A DNA stretch of 64,000 nucleotides, taken from contig NZ_SMSK01000004.1 of NCBI RefSeq assembly GCF_004354985.1, forward strand, positions 371,842 to 435,841, read 5' to 3'. The notes below the pieces were generated by a model. That model had not been told where the DNA came from. It was given only the letters and a program-made list of their open reading frames with translations, and ran no database searches. The stretch comes from Segetibacter sp. 3557_3 (GTDB lineage Bacteria; Bacteroidota; Bacteroidia; Chitinophagales; Chitinophagaceae). A program made the translations under genes and the position numbers. Of the stretch, positions 17,131 to 25,684 are shown one piece after another; position 1 is the first letter of the stretch; each line of letters opens with the position of its first letter.

Positions 17131-18392
17131 TGCATTTGGTTATTGGGTAATGTAATGGTGAAAGTGGAACCCTGGTTTAGCGCGCTTTTTAGCCTGATGG
17201 TTCCTTTCAATAAATCCAGGTACCTGGAAATGATGTGCAGGCCAAGGCCCGTGCCCTGGATATTTGCGGCATTTTTCGCCCGGAAGAATCTTTCAAAAAG
17301 GTGTTGCTGGTCATCAACCGAGATCCCGATACCCTGGTCCTGTACACTTATTTCGAGCACATTATCCGAAGTGCTTGCCGTTATGATGATGGGTACTTGC
17401 GATGGGGAAAATTTGATGGCATTAGACACCAGGTTAATCAGGATATTTCGCAATAGTTGTACGTCGGTATAAACGGCGCAGTCAACCTTGCTGATCAGCT
17501 GTAATTTTTGTCCGGGTAATAGCATGGGTTCAAACTCCTGCAGCAATTCCGTAAGCATTTTCTCCAGGGTGCCGGCGGGTATATGTTCCATTCTAGTTTG
17601 AACAAGACCTTCTTCAAGTTTACCGAGGGAGAGAAAATCTTCAAGGATGTTTTTCATACCTGCAACTGCTCCCCGTATGCGTTGCAGGTGTTTTTCGGTT
17701 TTTGGATTCTGGTCGTCGCCAAGGTATTTTTCAAGCAAGTAGGTAGAAGAAAGGATGGTACTCAAAGGAGTTCTGAATTCGTGTGAGGCCATTGTTACAA
17801 AACGGGACTTCAGTTCGCTTAACTCTTTTTCTGTATCAAGGGCAACACTGAGTTCTTCTTTTGAATGCTCAAGTTCGGTAAGCGCCTCCCGGAGCATTTT
17901 GGTGCGGTCGGCTACTTTTTGCTCAAGGTCGGCATTTAACTTTTTTACTTCTGTGCTTACCCGCTCCAGTTCGCGGGTTTGTTCGAGCATCATGCTTTCA
18001 TGCGACTTGCGTACGGTGATGTCGATTACAAAGGCAATTACGAATATCTGGTTGTTAACGGCATAGTGGCTAAGGCTCACTTCAACAGGAAAGGTAGAGC
18101 CGTCTTTCTTTTGCGCATACAAGTCGCGACCATGGCCCATGGAGCGTGGGGCTGGGTCGCGATAATATTGTTCGCGGTGGTTCACGTGGGTTTTATGAAC
18201 CGCAGCAGGTAGGAGCACCTCTACGGTTTTGCCAATAACTTCGGCTTTAGGGTAACCAAACTGGCTTTCTGCATAGCTATTGAAGTTGATAATTTCGCCG
18301 GTATGATTGGTTACGACGATACCAATGGTAGCGTAGTTAAACAGGGCCTGAAACTGGTGGGCGTTATTGTAATTGGTATCGGTAATTTCCAT
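17127..18392 (-). CDS. PAS sensor histidine kinase, cytosolic
   Basis: 421 residues from ATG 18392; a TTG at 18416 would add eight residues and is less likely. PAS domain about 10-125 (ATIGIVVTNHTGEIINFN, GYPKAEVIGKTVEVLLP), coiled coil about 130-195, HisKA about 200-265 with phospho-His in MASHEFRTPLS, and HATPase about 305-420 (NILINLVSNAIKFSP, DQGIGIS, GTGLGLHI). No membrane segment, so it senses an internal signal such as redox state or a ligand in the PAS pocket. It lies upstream of its regulator with a 4-nt overlap. A low-complexity array occupies the region before its start. Confidence 0.92.
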   Translation of the reverse strand: MEITDTNYNNAHQFQALFNYATIGIVVTNHTGEIINFNSYAESQFGYPKAEVIGKTVEVLLPAAVHKTHVNHREQYYRDPAPRSMGHGRDLYAQKKDGSTFPVEVSLSHYAVNNQIFVIAFVIDITVRKSHESMMLEQTRELERVSTEVKKLNADLEQKVADRTKMLREALTELEHSKEELSVALDTEKELSELKSRFVTMASHEFRTPLSTILSSTYLLEKYLGDDQNPKTEKHLQRIRGAVAGMKNILEDFLSLGKLEEGLVQTRMEHIPAGTLEKMLTELLQEFEPMLLPGQKLQLISKVDCAVYTDVQLLRNILINLVSNAIKFSPSQVPIIITASTSDNVLEISVQDQGIGISVDDQQHLFERFFRAKNAANIQGTGLGLHIISRYLDLLKGTIRLKSALNQGSTFTITLPNNQMQ

Positions 18393-18571
18393 AAACTTCC
18401 TTGGCTGAACCGGCAAATCAGCTACTCGTTTTACCCGTTCTTTAGCCGGCCAAAGTTATTGGATTTAGTTTGTGCGGTGGTACTAGCATTCAGCAAAATG
18501 TATGGGAACAACAACGATTGGATAACACTAGCGGCCTTGCCGGTAAGTGCATAACTGAGGTTGATAAAAGG

Positions 18572-18783
18572 TATCAAAAGTAAAAAGTCAACAGTAAAAA
18601 GTCAAAAGGGGCTGGTGCAACTATCGTGAGTCCGACCGGCAGGTAATACGGAAATTTCCACTAATCAATGTTTCAACTAATCAACCTGTCAACCAATCAA
18701 CCATTCAACTTTCTTCCTCAATACCTTAATTCCCAATACCTCAATACCCAATACCCCAAACCTACATCAACCCTTCAATACCC
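18572..18783 (+). repeat. Full modular array (A, B, C) pointing at the MFS gene start
   Basis: Three modules in order. A (18572-18607): AAAAGT/AAAAAGTCAACAG units. B (18659-18710): units such as TCAACTAATCAACCTGTCAACC. C (18716-18783): AATACCTTAATTCCCAATACC-type units. The C module ends 46 bp before the MFS start codon. The same modules in the same order recur at 57.7-58.2 kb, and partly at other sites. Confidence 0.85.
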
Positions 18784-18829
18784 ATTTTAATGTAACATTA
18801 CATTCCACACAAAACTTTAAATTGATGCG

Positions 18830-20160
18830 ATGGCGTATACGAATGCTGAACTGAACAAAGCGGTAAGGTTCAAAGGGTTGCTCTGTGGTTCCATTGGTAA
18901 CCTGGTAGAATGGTACGATTGGTATGCCTATGCTGCATTCGCCTTGTACTTCGCCCCGGTATTTTTCCCAAAGGCGATACAACTGTTCAACTGCTGAGCA
19001 CGGCTGCCATATTCGCCGTCGGTTTCCTTATGCGGCCACTGGGAGGATGGTTATTCGGAACGCTTGCAGATCGGCGGGGCCGCAAAACTGCAATGACCAT
19101 TTCGGTACTGCTAATGTCGTTTGGTTCTTTGTTGATTGCAATCACTCCTACTTACAATAAAATCGGCATTTTCGCACCCGCCCTGCTCTTACTTGCACGC
19201 CTGTTACAAGGCTTGAGTGTAGGTGGCGAATATGGAACTTCTGCCACTTATTTAAGCGAAATCGCCGGGCCTGGAAGTCGTGGTTTTTATTCCAGCTTTC
19301 AATATGTGACCTTAATCGGTGGACAACTGATCGCATTGGGCATACAGTTGCTATTGCAGCGGGTTTTCTTAAGTGCGGCCGAGTTGGAACAATGGGGTTG
19401 GCGGATACCGTTTTTTCTTGGGGCCATCCTCGCCATTGTAGCTTACTACCTGCGGCGGAATATGGAAGAAACAGTTGTGCCGGGCAATACCCCTGTTGCA
19501 GCTAAGCAACGGGGTTCCATCAGGGTGCTATTTCAAAAACATCCGCTGGCAGTAGTACAGGTTGTAGGGCTCACCCTGGGGGGTACGCTTGCGTTTTACA
19601 CCTACACCACCTATATGCAAAAATTCCTTGTCAACACCGTACACCTTAGCCGGGACAGGTCAACCATCATTACTTTTTGGCTTATGTTAATTTATGCTGC
19701 ACTTCAGCCTTTGTTCGGATGGTTAAGCGATCGCTATGGCCGTAAGCCCTTCCTGCTTGGGTTTGGCATCTTGGGAACACTTTGTACGGTACCCATACTA
19801 ACTGCGCTGAGCAGCGCCGATTCGGAATGGAGCGCTTTCGTGCTTATCCTTACCGCGCTCGTAATTGTTAGCGGTTATACTTCTATCTGCGCCGTTGTTA
19901 AAGCTGAAATGTTTCCTTCAGAAGTCCGGGCACTTGGGGTCGGTCTGCCTTATGCAATAACGGTCGCGTTATTCGGCGGCACTGCAGAATACATTGCGCT
20001 ATGGTTTAAAGATAAGGGCCATGAGTCGTATTTCTATTGGTATGTTACGGGCTGCATCTTCATCTCGCTCGTCACTTATGCGCTCATCCGCGACACAAAG
20101 GCAACGTCGCTGATGGATAGGGAAGTGGACCTTGCGGATAAGGGAAACACTACCGTGTAG
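18830..20160 (+). pseudogene. MFS metabolite:proton symporter with -1 frameshift near 18974
   Basis: From ATG 18830 the protein reads MAYTNAELNKAVRFKGLLCGS...EWYDWYAYAAFALYFAPVFFPK and then stops at 18995. The other frame continues with GDTTVQLLSTAAIFAVGFLMRPLGG to 20160. Together they give a normal 12-helix transporter of the metabolite/H+ symporter type, with the DRRGRK loop and GGEYGTSATYLSEIA. One extra G in AAAGGC would restore the frame. The site is also CCCAAAG, read C CCA AAG, which fits the X-XXY-YYZ form of a -1 slippery heptamer. Most likely a one-base loss or a read error; recoding is a less likely option. The substrate is probably a small carboxylate or related solute. Confidence 0.85.
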
Positions 20161-20477
20161 CTGCTAATCACATTATTCATCCCGCTTGCTAAAAACCAAT
20201 TCGATTTATAGATATCAATGAACTTACGCTTGTCGTTTGAAGAAGGGCAGGGAAGAGCGCAATCAATAGCATTACCTGACTTAAAGAACTTCGACGCACT
20301 TTCGACTGCTCGTTAAGATGGCGACCCGTAAGGGCAATGATGTTATAGACTGCAACCTGAGACTCGCCCATCTTTACTTCCATAAGTAAACGAAATTGAT
20401 ATTAGCATAAGTTATTTAAGCCGCTTATAAATATCCAGATTGCTGGTTATACAATGCGTTCTGCCGAAATTTGCGTT
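20161..20477. other. Intergenic, no firm feature
   Basis: 317 bp. A minus-strand frame of 64 codons (20189-20383, starting MEVKMGESQVAVYN) is open, but I see no family or conserved character in it, so it is left uncalled. No terminator hairpin or repeat member was found. Confidence 0.5.
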
Positions 20478-21377
20478 ATGGAAACAGCGGCAGAATATCC
20501 GGTAAACCACATTCCGGAATTCCGGATAAAAATTGTTGCAGCACTATATGCCTATGGCATAAATCTGCCGAACGACGTCTACCAGCAGCTTTTGCAACAG
20601 GATCGTGATACGCTTACTGATGATCTTGAGCTTGTACTTAGTCATGCCATCCGCTATTATGACGATTTGCAACAATTGCCCCCGGCAAACACCTGGTTTG
20701 TATGGCATGCCCTTTTCCTGTTGAAGGACCTGGGTACCACACATAGCTTAGCACTGATTGCAGAACTGTTGAAGCAGGAAGAAGCGCTTATTCATTTTTA
20801 TCTCGGCGACGAACCCGAGGATTTTATTCGTGATTTGCTCGCGTCGCTTTTCGGGACGCAATTACCAATGCTTGTAAACATTTTCGAGGCCAGGAAAAAC
20901 GACTTCGTTGTCAGGTTTGCCATTCTGGAAGCCCTCCATCAAATTGCCGTTCGCGATCCGGAAAGCCAGGTTGCAGTAGAGGAATGCCTGAACAACCTGG
21001 TCAATTTTATTACTACACGGGTCGGTGCGGCCGATCTGTTTATTGAAGAGGTTACTGAGCATCTTCTGCAGATTATCGTGCAATTGAACTCCAAGTCGCT
21101 GATAGACAAGGTTCGCCCGTTGATAGAGGAGCATCAGCTGCCCTTGTATGAAGATTACACCCTGAGCAACTTTGAAGAATATTCCTATGCCGAACAAGCA
21201 CCTGAACCCGGAAAGGTGCAGGTTAAATCCCGGAAGGAGCACTATGCAGAACGGGAGGCAGCTGCCCCCGCGAGCGGACTTGATCGCGCGGATGACGCCT
21301 ATCCTGAAGTGATTGAATCCTTAAAGTTTCTTGACCAGGAAAAAGCGAAATCGAAGGGCTCATCCGGAACAGGTTAA
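20478..21377 (+). CDS. DUF1186 HEAT-like repeat protein
   Basis: 299 residues from ATG 20478 (METAAEYPV); an ATG 24 bp upstream would add eight residues. The protein is almost wholly helical with HEAT-like units: WFVWHALFLLKDLGTTHSLALIAELL, EPEDFIRDLLASLFGTQLPML and FVVRFAILEALHQIAV. It ends in a charged, disordered tail. This matches DUF1186, cytosolic proteins of unknown role that probably act as protein-binding scaffolds. It is alone on its strand between the broken transporter and the convergent beta-lactamase-like gene. Confidence 0.75.
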   Translation: METAAEYPVNHIPEFRIKIVAALYAYGINLPNDVYQQLLQQDRDTLTDDLELVLSHAIRYYDDLQQLPPANTWFVWHALFLLKDLGTTHSLALIAELLKQEEALIHFYLGDEPEDFIRDLLASLFGTQLPMLVNIFEARKNDFVVRFAILEALHQIAVRDPESQVAVEECLNNLVNFITTRVGAADLFIEEVTEHLLQIIVQLNSKSLIDKVRPLIEEHQLPLYEDYTLSNFEEYSYAEQAPEPGKVQVKSRKEHYAEREAAAPASGLDRADDAYPEVIESLKFLDQEKAKSKGSSGTG

Positions 21378-21531
21378 GCAACTCCATATGTCCGGTGATG
21401 AGCGCGTACAGACCTGCCAGTCGGTATCATGGGTCCGGGCGGCCCTGTTCTGACTTTTCTTTCTGACTCTACTGTTGTGGCGTAGTATGCTCTTCTTTTT
21501 TGCGGCTTCAGCCACTATGGACTGTCGCATG

Positions 21532-23187
21532 CTAACGGCTTACAACAAATTGGTTCGAAATTATACCGGCAGCCGTTTGCAGCCGGCAGGTATAGCTACC
21601 AGCAGGCAATCCCGCAGGTTGGATGGAGAGTTGTTTTCGCTCACCTTTCTGAAGAACGCCTGCAAAGATCGATTGTGTGGTTCGACCCTGCATTTCAAAA
21701 AGTGTAACGCTGGTGAGTCCGCTAATGGGTGCAATGAAACTTATAGTGGCGTGGGTGCGCATGGGGTTTGGAAATACGTTTAAGTTGACGATATCACTTA
21801 ATTTTTCCCGCATTTTACGATTCGCTGATAAGGGCAGGTCAGGACGACCATTGGCCTGGGTGGATCCAAGGAAGGCACCGTTGCCAATATGAACGGCGGC
21901 TGCATTCCTGGGTACACACAGGTCTCTGCCATCTTTAGAAAGCATTAGCTTATCTCCTTTGCTGTTGGCGTTGCCGCATGAAAACAGGGGTAAAACCTCG
22001 TAGAGCTTTTGGGCAATAACATAAGGATCAATCCCGGAAGCATTTGTTATTACAGCAATGGTCATTTTACGATCAGGCTGGTACATCATCAAGGAGCTAT
22101 AGCCTGCAACACTTTCCTCGTGGCCGATGAAGTAGTCAGTGCTGCTGATCTTGTGGTTCGACCAAAGGCCATAGCCCAGGTGATTCCCGTTTCGGTCTGG
22201 TAATGACGATAATGAGTTCAACATCGTTTCGGTTGTTGACGCCGTTGTTGCCCTGCCTCCAAACAAAGCATTGCCCCATTCTGAAAGATCATCTGCATCT
22301 GAAGTGATTGCTCCACCGGCAAATGCAAGGGACACCAGTGCGTTCATTCTTAACCGGGTGATGTTGTTATGCGTGTTAGGAAAAGCAGGCGGGCTGCTCA
22401 TCTTGAGACTCGGATGAAGTAGCTTGAAATCGTCGTGTGGGGCGGCACCTTGCTGCAACGTTTGCGCAACGAGATCCATTGATTTTAGCTTTAGTGGATC
22501 AAAGAACCTTTCCCGTAAAAGTTGCCCGAGTTTCCGGCCGGTCACATTTTCGATGATGGCGCCAAGAATCATATAGTTTGTGCTGCTATAACGCCGTGCA
22601 AGTCCTGGCGGGTTTACCTGTTTAACAAAAGGAAGTGCCTCGTACAAGTTCCATTGGTGCTTGGGATCCACGGCCACGGCGACCTGCAGTGCAGGCTCCG
22701 TTGTATAATCGGAAAAGCCGCTCTCATGCGCAAGTAATTGCCGGAGCGTAACGGATGGCACCAGTTGAGGGTTAACAATGTTCATCGGAAAATAGTCGCT
22801 TAGTGGGGCATCGGGATCTACCAACCTGGCTTCGGCAAGTTCTAGTACCAGCGCGGCGGTAAATGTTGTCGTCATAGCACATAAGCCGGAAATTGAAAAG
22901 CCGGTAAACTGGTTTTCGCCGCGAAGCAGGTTATTTTGTTCGTGCGTTGTACGCGCGGCTAAGCTTGTTGTACCCCGCCATTTGGCAAGACCGTCTACAT
23001 TAATTACAACCTCCATTTCACCAACAAAAACCGGGGTTGAGTTATATTGAAAACTGTCAAAAACTTGTTGCAGGCGATTTTCTGTTGCTGGTGAAAAGCC
23101 TTGTGCAAAAATTTGCGGGTATAGTGTTAAGTGTGCGGGTAACAAGGTTACGGCACAGCATAGCCATTTACAAAACAGCCGTTTCAT
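21532..23187 (-). CDS. Secreted beta-lactamase-fold protein lacking catalytic residues, T9SS-tagged
   Basis: 551 residues. A signal peptide (about 1-29) is followed by a class C beta-lactamase/D-Ala-D-Ala peptidase fold (about 35-440), then a T9SS type A sorting domain (about 465-551, NLNVFPNPMRTHATISF). All three active-site motifs are changed. S-x-x-K should precede FTAALVL but is AMTT (104-107). Y-x-N is YSS (200-202). The H/K-x-G position is HEE (356-358). The scaffold remains well conserved (LLAHESGFSDY, TNYMILGAIIENVTG). It is thus probably a surface pseudo-enzyme used for binding. There is no disruption in the frame. Confidence 0.88.
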   Translation of the reverse strand: MKRLFCKWLCCAVTLLPAHLTLYPQIFAQGFSPATENRLQQVFDSFQYNSTPVFVGEMEVVINVDGLAKWRGTTSLAARTTHEQNNLLRGENQFTGFSISGLCAMTTTFTAALVLELAEARLVDPDAPLSDYFPMNIVNPQLVPSVTLRQLLAHESGFSDYTTEPALQVAVAVDPKHQWNLYEALPFVKQVNPPGLARRYSSTNYMILGAIIENVTGRKLGQLLRERFFDPLKLKSMDLVAQTLQQGAAPHDDFKLLHPSLKMSSPPAFPNTHNNITRLRMNALVSLAFAGGAITSDADDLSEWGNALFGGRATTASTTETMLNSLSSLPDRNGNHLGYGLWSNHKISSTDYFIGHEESVAGYSSLMMYQPDRKMTIAVITNASGIDPYVIAQKLYEVLPLFSCGNANSKGDKLMLSKDGRDLCVPRNAAAVHIGNGAFLGSTQANGRPDLPLSANRKMREKLSDIVNLNVFPNPMRTHATISFIAPISGLTSVTLFEMQGRTTQSIFAGVLQKGERKQLSIQPAGLPAGSYTCRLQTAAGIISNQFVVSR

Positions 23188-23714
23188 AAAAATAAATTAA
23201 GACATGTAGAAAGAATAAACTTCTAACGCAGGGAGTTTCGAGAGTGGAGATATCTGCCTATGTTAAGCTACGCTTTAATACTGGTAAATGCAAATAAAAG
23301 GAAGGTCAGTTTGAGGTAGTAAATTGAGCCAATTTGACAAAGCCTATCCGGCTACCGGGAATAAAGTAAATGGTTGGATAATAAGTGTTGTGGCATTAAA
23401 TAAACTGCGATCAATGTCGTTTGATAAGAATATTTTTTGGGCTCAGCTTTATTGTTTCTATTAAGCATCGCTGCCCGCCCGGCTCCGCCAGTTGAACGCG
23501 CGTCGCACTCTTGTACTATAGCTACAATAGGCAGCTTTTATACACTGCAAAAGCTTAAGTAGACGACATTGATACAGATATTGAGAATGAAAGTGAACAG
23601 GTGATAAGTCGAACCTTTATAGGAGTGTGGTGCCGATAGTACCAGGCGATAGCAACTCACCTGGATCAACACTTGCAATCCTTAGTTACACCTTGGTAAG
23701 GTTAATGATTTCTC
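23188..23714. other. Intergenic, mostly featureless
   Basis: 527 bp upstream of the pseudo-lactamase gene and downstream of the ABC ATPase. Apart from one dispersed repeat copy (about 23465-23520, listed separately) I see no gene, terminator or RNA. Confidence 0.5.
23465..23520 (+). repeat. Dispersed element, copy 2 (GCGTCGCACTC form)
   Basis: Contains GCCCGGCTCC, about 13 bp, then GCGCGTCGCACTCTTGTAC. The right block matches exactly the CGTCGCACTCTTGTAC of the minus-strand copy near 43.7 kb. The T-run at the left is missing, so this is a partial copy. Confidence 0.6.
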
Positions 23715-24680
23715 TTACCCGATTAACGATATGAAAACTGTTTCGCCCTTTTTTACGGGTATGGGCGTACGCACGATAAACGACTCAGAGCCAACCATAA
23801 CTTCGGCTTCATAAGCGCTTCCTAAGAACAGCACTTCTATTACTTCTGCCTCCACCCCTTGCTCGCGTTTTTTGACCACTTCAAAATGCTCCGGTCGTAC
23901 AAACATTTTCTGTTTCGAAACACTGCCCGCGGTTTCACTGATACCTCTGAATAAAAGTGGATTGACCAGGTTGTAGTTTCCAAATAGGGCGGCCACGTAT
24001 TCGGTTTTTGGACCATAATAGATATCCCGGGGTGTTCCCTGCTGAACCAATTGTCCACTACGCATCACGATTATGTGGTCGGCCCAGGATAACAAGTCAA
24101 GCGGGTCGTGGGAGATGAGGATACACGTGATTTTTAGTCGTTCGCCAATGTCGTGAATAACAGCTTTAAGCAGCCGTTTATGGATCATGTCGAGGTTTGA
24201 ATAAGGTTCGTCTAGCATTAGCAATTTCGGTGAGGTAACCAGCAACCTTGCAATTGCAATACGCTGTTGTTCACCACCAGACAGCGCATCTGTACGGCGA
24301 TCCATGAGGTGGCTGATCCTGCATACATCATAGAGTATGGCGGCTTCATAGTCGCTCAACTGGTTTGCATATTCGAGCACCTGTGCAACCGTTAAAAACC
24401 GGGGGAGTTCGAATTGCTGCGACAGGTACTTTACACCGGGGTGCCCCGGGATCAATTGTTCTTCAGGACCAAGTACCCTTTCTCCAAGAAAAAAAACCTG
24501 GCCTTCGTCGGGCTGCATCAAACCGGCAATCACTTTAAGAAGGCTGCTTTTGCCGGAACCGGTTTCCCCCGCTATCGCAAGTTTTTGGTGTGCCTCCTGG
24601 TTCAAGGAAAAATCGCTGAGGACATCGGTTCCCGCCTGTTTTTTGCTGATCCCGGTAACGTTTAAGAAATCTATGGTCAC
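23715..24680 (-). CDS. Orphan ABC transporter ATPase with C-terminal TOBE-like domain
   Basis: 321 residues from a GTG start at 24680. Walker A GETGSGKSS (about 36-44), Q-loop in YLSQQFELP, signature LSGGEQQRIAIARL (about 132-145), Walker B LLMLDEPYSNLD and H-loop LISHD are all intact. The last 90 residues (MFVRPEHFEV ... EAEVIEVLFLGSAYEAEV) resemble the TOBE domain of the PotA/FbpC/ModC importers. Those carry polyamines, iron or oxyanions. No permease or binding protein is next to it, so its partner is elsewhere or lost. Confidence 0.88.
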   Translation of the reverse strand: MTIDFLNVTGISKKQAGTDVLSDFSLNQEAHQKLAIAGETGSGKSSLLKVIAGLMQPDEGQVFFLGERVLGPEEQLIPGHPGVKYLSQQFELPRFLTVAQVLEYANQLSDYEAAILYDVCRISHLMDRRTDALSGGEQQRIAIARLLVTSPKLLMLDEPYSNLDMIHKRLLKAVIHDIGERLKITCILISHDPLDLLSWADHIIVMRSGQLVQQGTPRDIYYGPKTEYVAALFGNYNLVNPLLFRGISETAGSVSKQKMFVRPEHFEVVKKREQGVEAEVIEVLFLGSAYEAEVMVGSESFIVRTPIPVKKGETVFISLIG

Positions 24681-25048
24681 ATTTTATCGCTTTTGCTAAC
24701 TAAGCTGTTCGCGCTAAAAATAGGATTGAATGCATAAATCCGGGGAATTCTTTTTCTTTTTTGCGATTGTTTGCTGAACCTAAAGCCTTCTGGACACCCA
24801 TTTGTTGCCATTCACCCGTTTGAACCTGTGGAAGGCATTGCCGGGTTAGATTAATCCTGAAGACCTATAGCTGGTATTGTTTGCAAAGGTTATAGCAATA
24901 GTAGAATCCGGGTCGCTGAATTAAGCCTTACCCGTTCGAAGGCTGCTTCTCCCTTCGCTTTGCCATTCGTAAAGGGTTAAAAGCTCGAGCTGGAGGCCAG
25001 CAAGACATCCTTGAAAATTTCATAAGCCAATGGGGTGTAATGTTGTTA
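24681..25048. other. Intergenic, nothing recognised
   Basis: 368 bp between two minus-strand genes. I found no reading frame with protein-like character, no repeat family member and no terminator hairpin. Confidence 0.5.
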
Positions 25049-25348
25049 TTAAGCCTTTCTTATGTCCGCGTATTTTCTCCGGTGCACGAGTGATTGTTGG
25101 TTGTCGCTGATTAACACGTCATGCGTCTGTAGCCACAACTGCATTCTTGTTATTGCCCGTTGCAGCTGTTCATCCGTAAGTTGAGCACCGGCATTTTTCT
25201 TCCGGTCGAGATGGTTGTACCAGCAGTCATCAAATAGCCAGTCGAGAATGATACGTGCAAAACAATGATTATACCTCACCGGATGCTGGTACTTTTGCGG
25301 AAGTTCAACATTAATGAGTTTTTTATAGGTATCTAGCAAATCGCTCAT
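25049..25348 (-). CDS. Conserved-type small helical protein, function unknown
   Basis: 99 residues beginning MSDLLDTYKKLINVELPQKY. The block HPVRYNHCFARIILDWLFDDCWYNHLDRKK is rich in aromatic, His and Cys residues and reads like a conserved core. I have a memory of similar Bacteroidota proteins but no family name. No signal peptide. An open frame of 70 codons upstream (25345-25557) overlaps its ATG by 4 nt but looks non-protein-like, so I do not call it. Confidence 0.65.
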   Translation of the reverse strand: MSDLLDTYKKLINVELPQKYQHPVRYNHCFARIILDWLFDDCWYNHLDRKKNAGAQLTDEQLQRAITRMQLWLQTHDVLISDNQQSLVHRRKYADIRKA

Positions 25349-25684
25349 CGTTGTTTAGGTTCGCCGGGTTGTTCTGGAAACGCCGGTTGAAGTTTGCGGT
25401 CCGCGAAAATGGCAGGTAAATAAAACGAAATGAACCAGGTTAAGTTCACCTGGGGGCTTAAGTTTTTTAGGAATTCTTTTGGATGAACAAACGGGAACAA
25501 AAACCTTAACTGTCCACTAATTTCGGGCAGGTCACTAGTCAGAAGCCCCGGACACACCTGTGTTCCCGGCGTGGCCTGTGTACCAGGGAATACAATTTGA
25601 TTACCTTGTACCCTTTACAACGGAGCTTTGCCATTTGATTATATGCCCTTTACCGGCATTGCCTTATTCGTAAACAACACCGCT

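Noticed and set aside
20189..20383. Minus-strand frame of 64 codons between the MFS and DUF1186 genes.
   Set aside because: No recognisable character and no supporting context; kept as intergenic.
25345..25557. Minus-strand frame of 70 codons overlapping the start of the 25049-25348 gene by 4 nt.
   Set aside because: The overlap is suggestive, but the protein is Pro/Phe-rich without a fold or signal and matches nothing I know.
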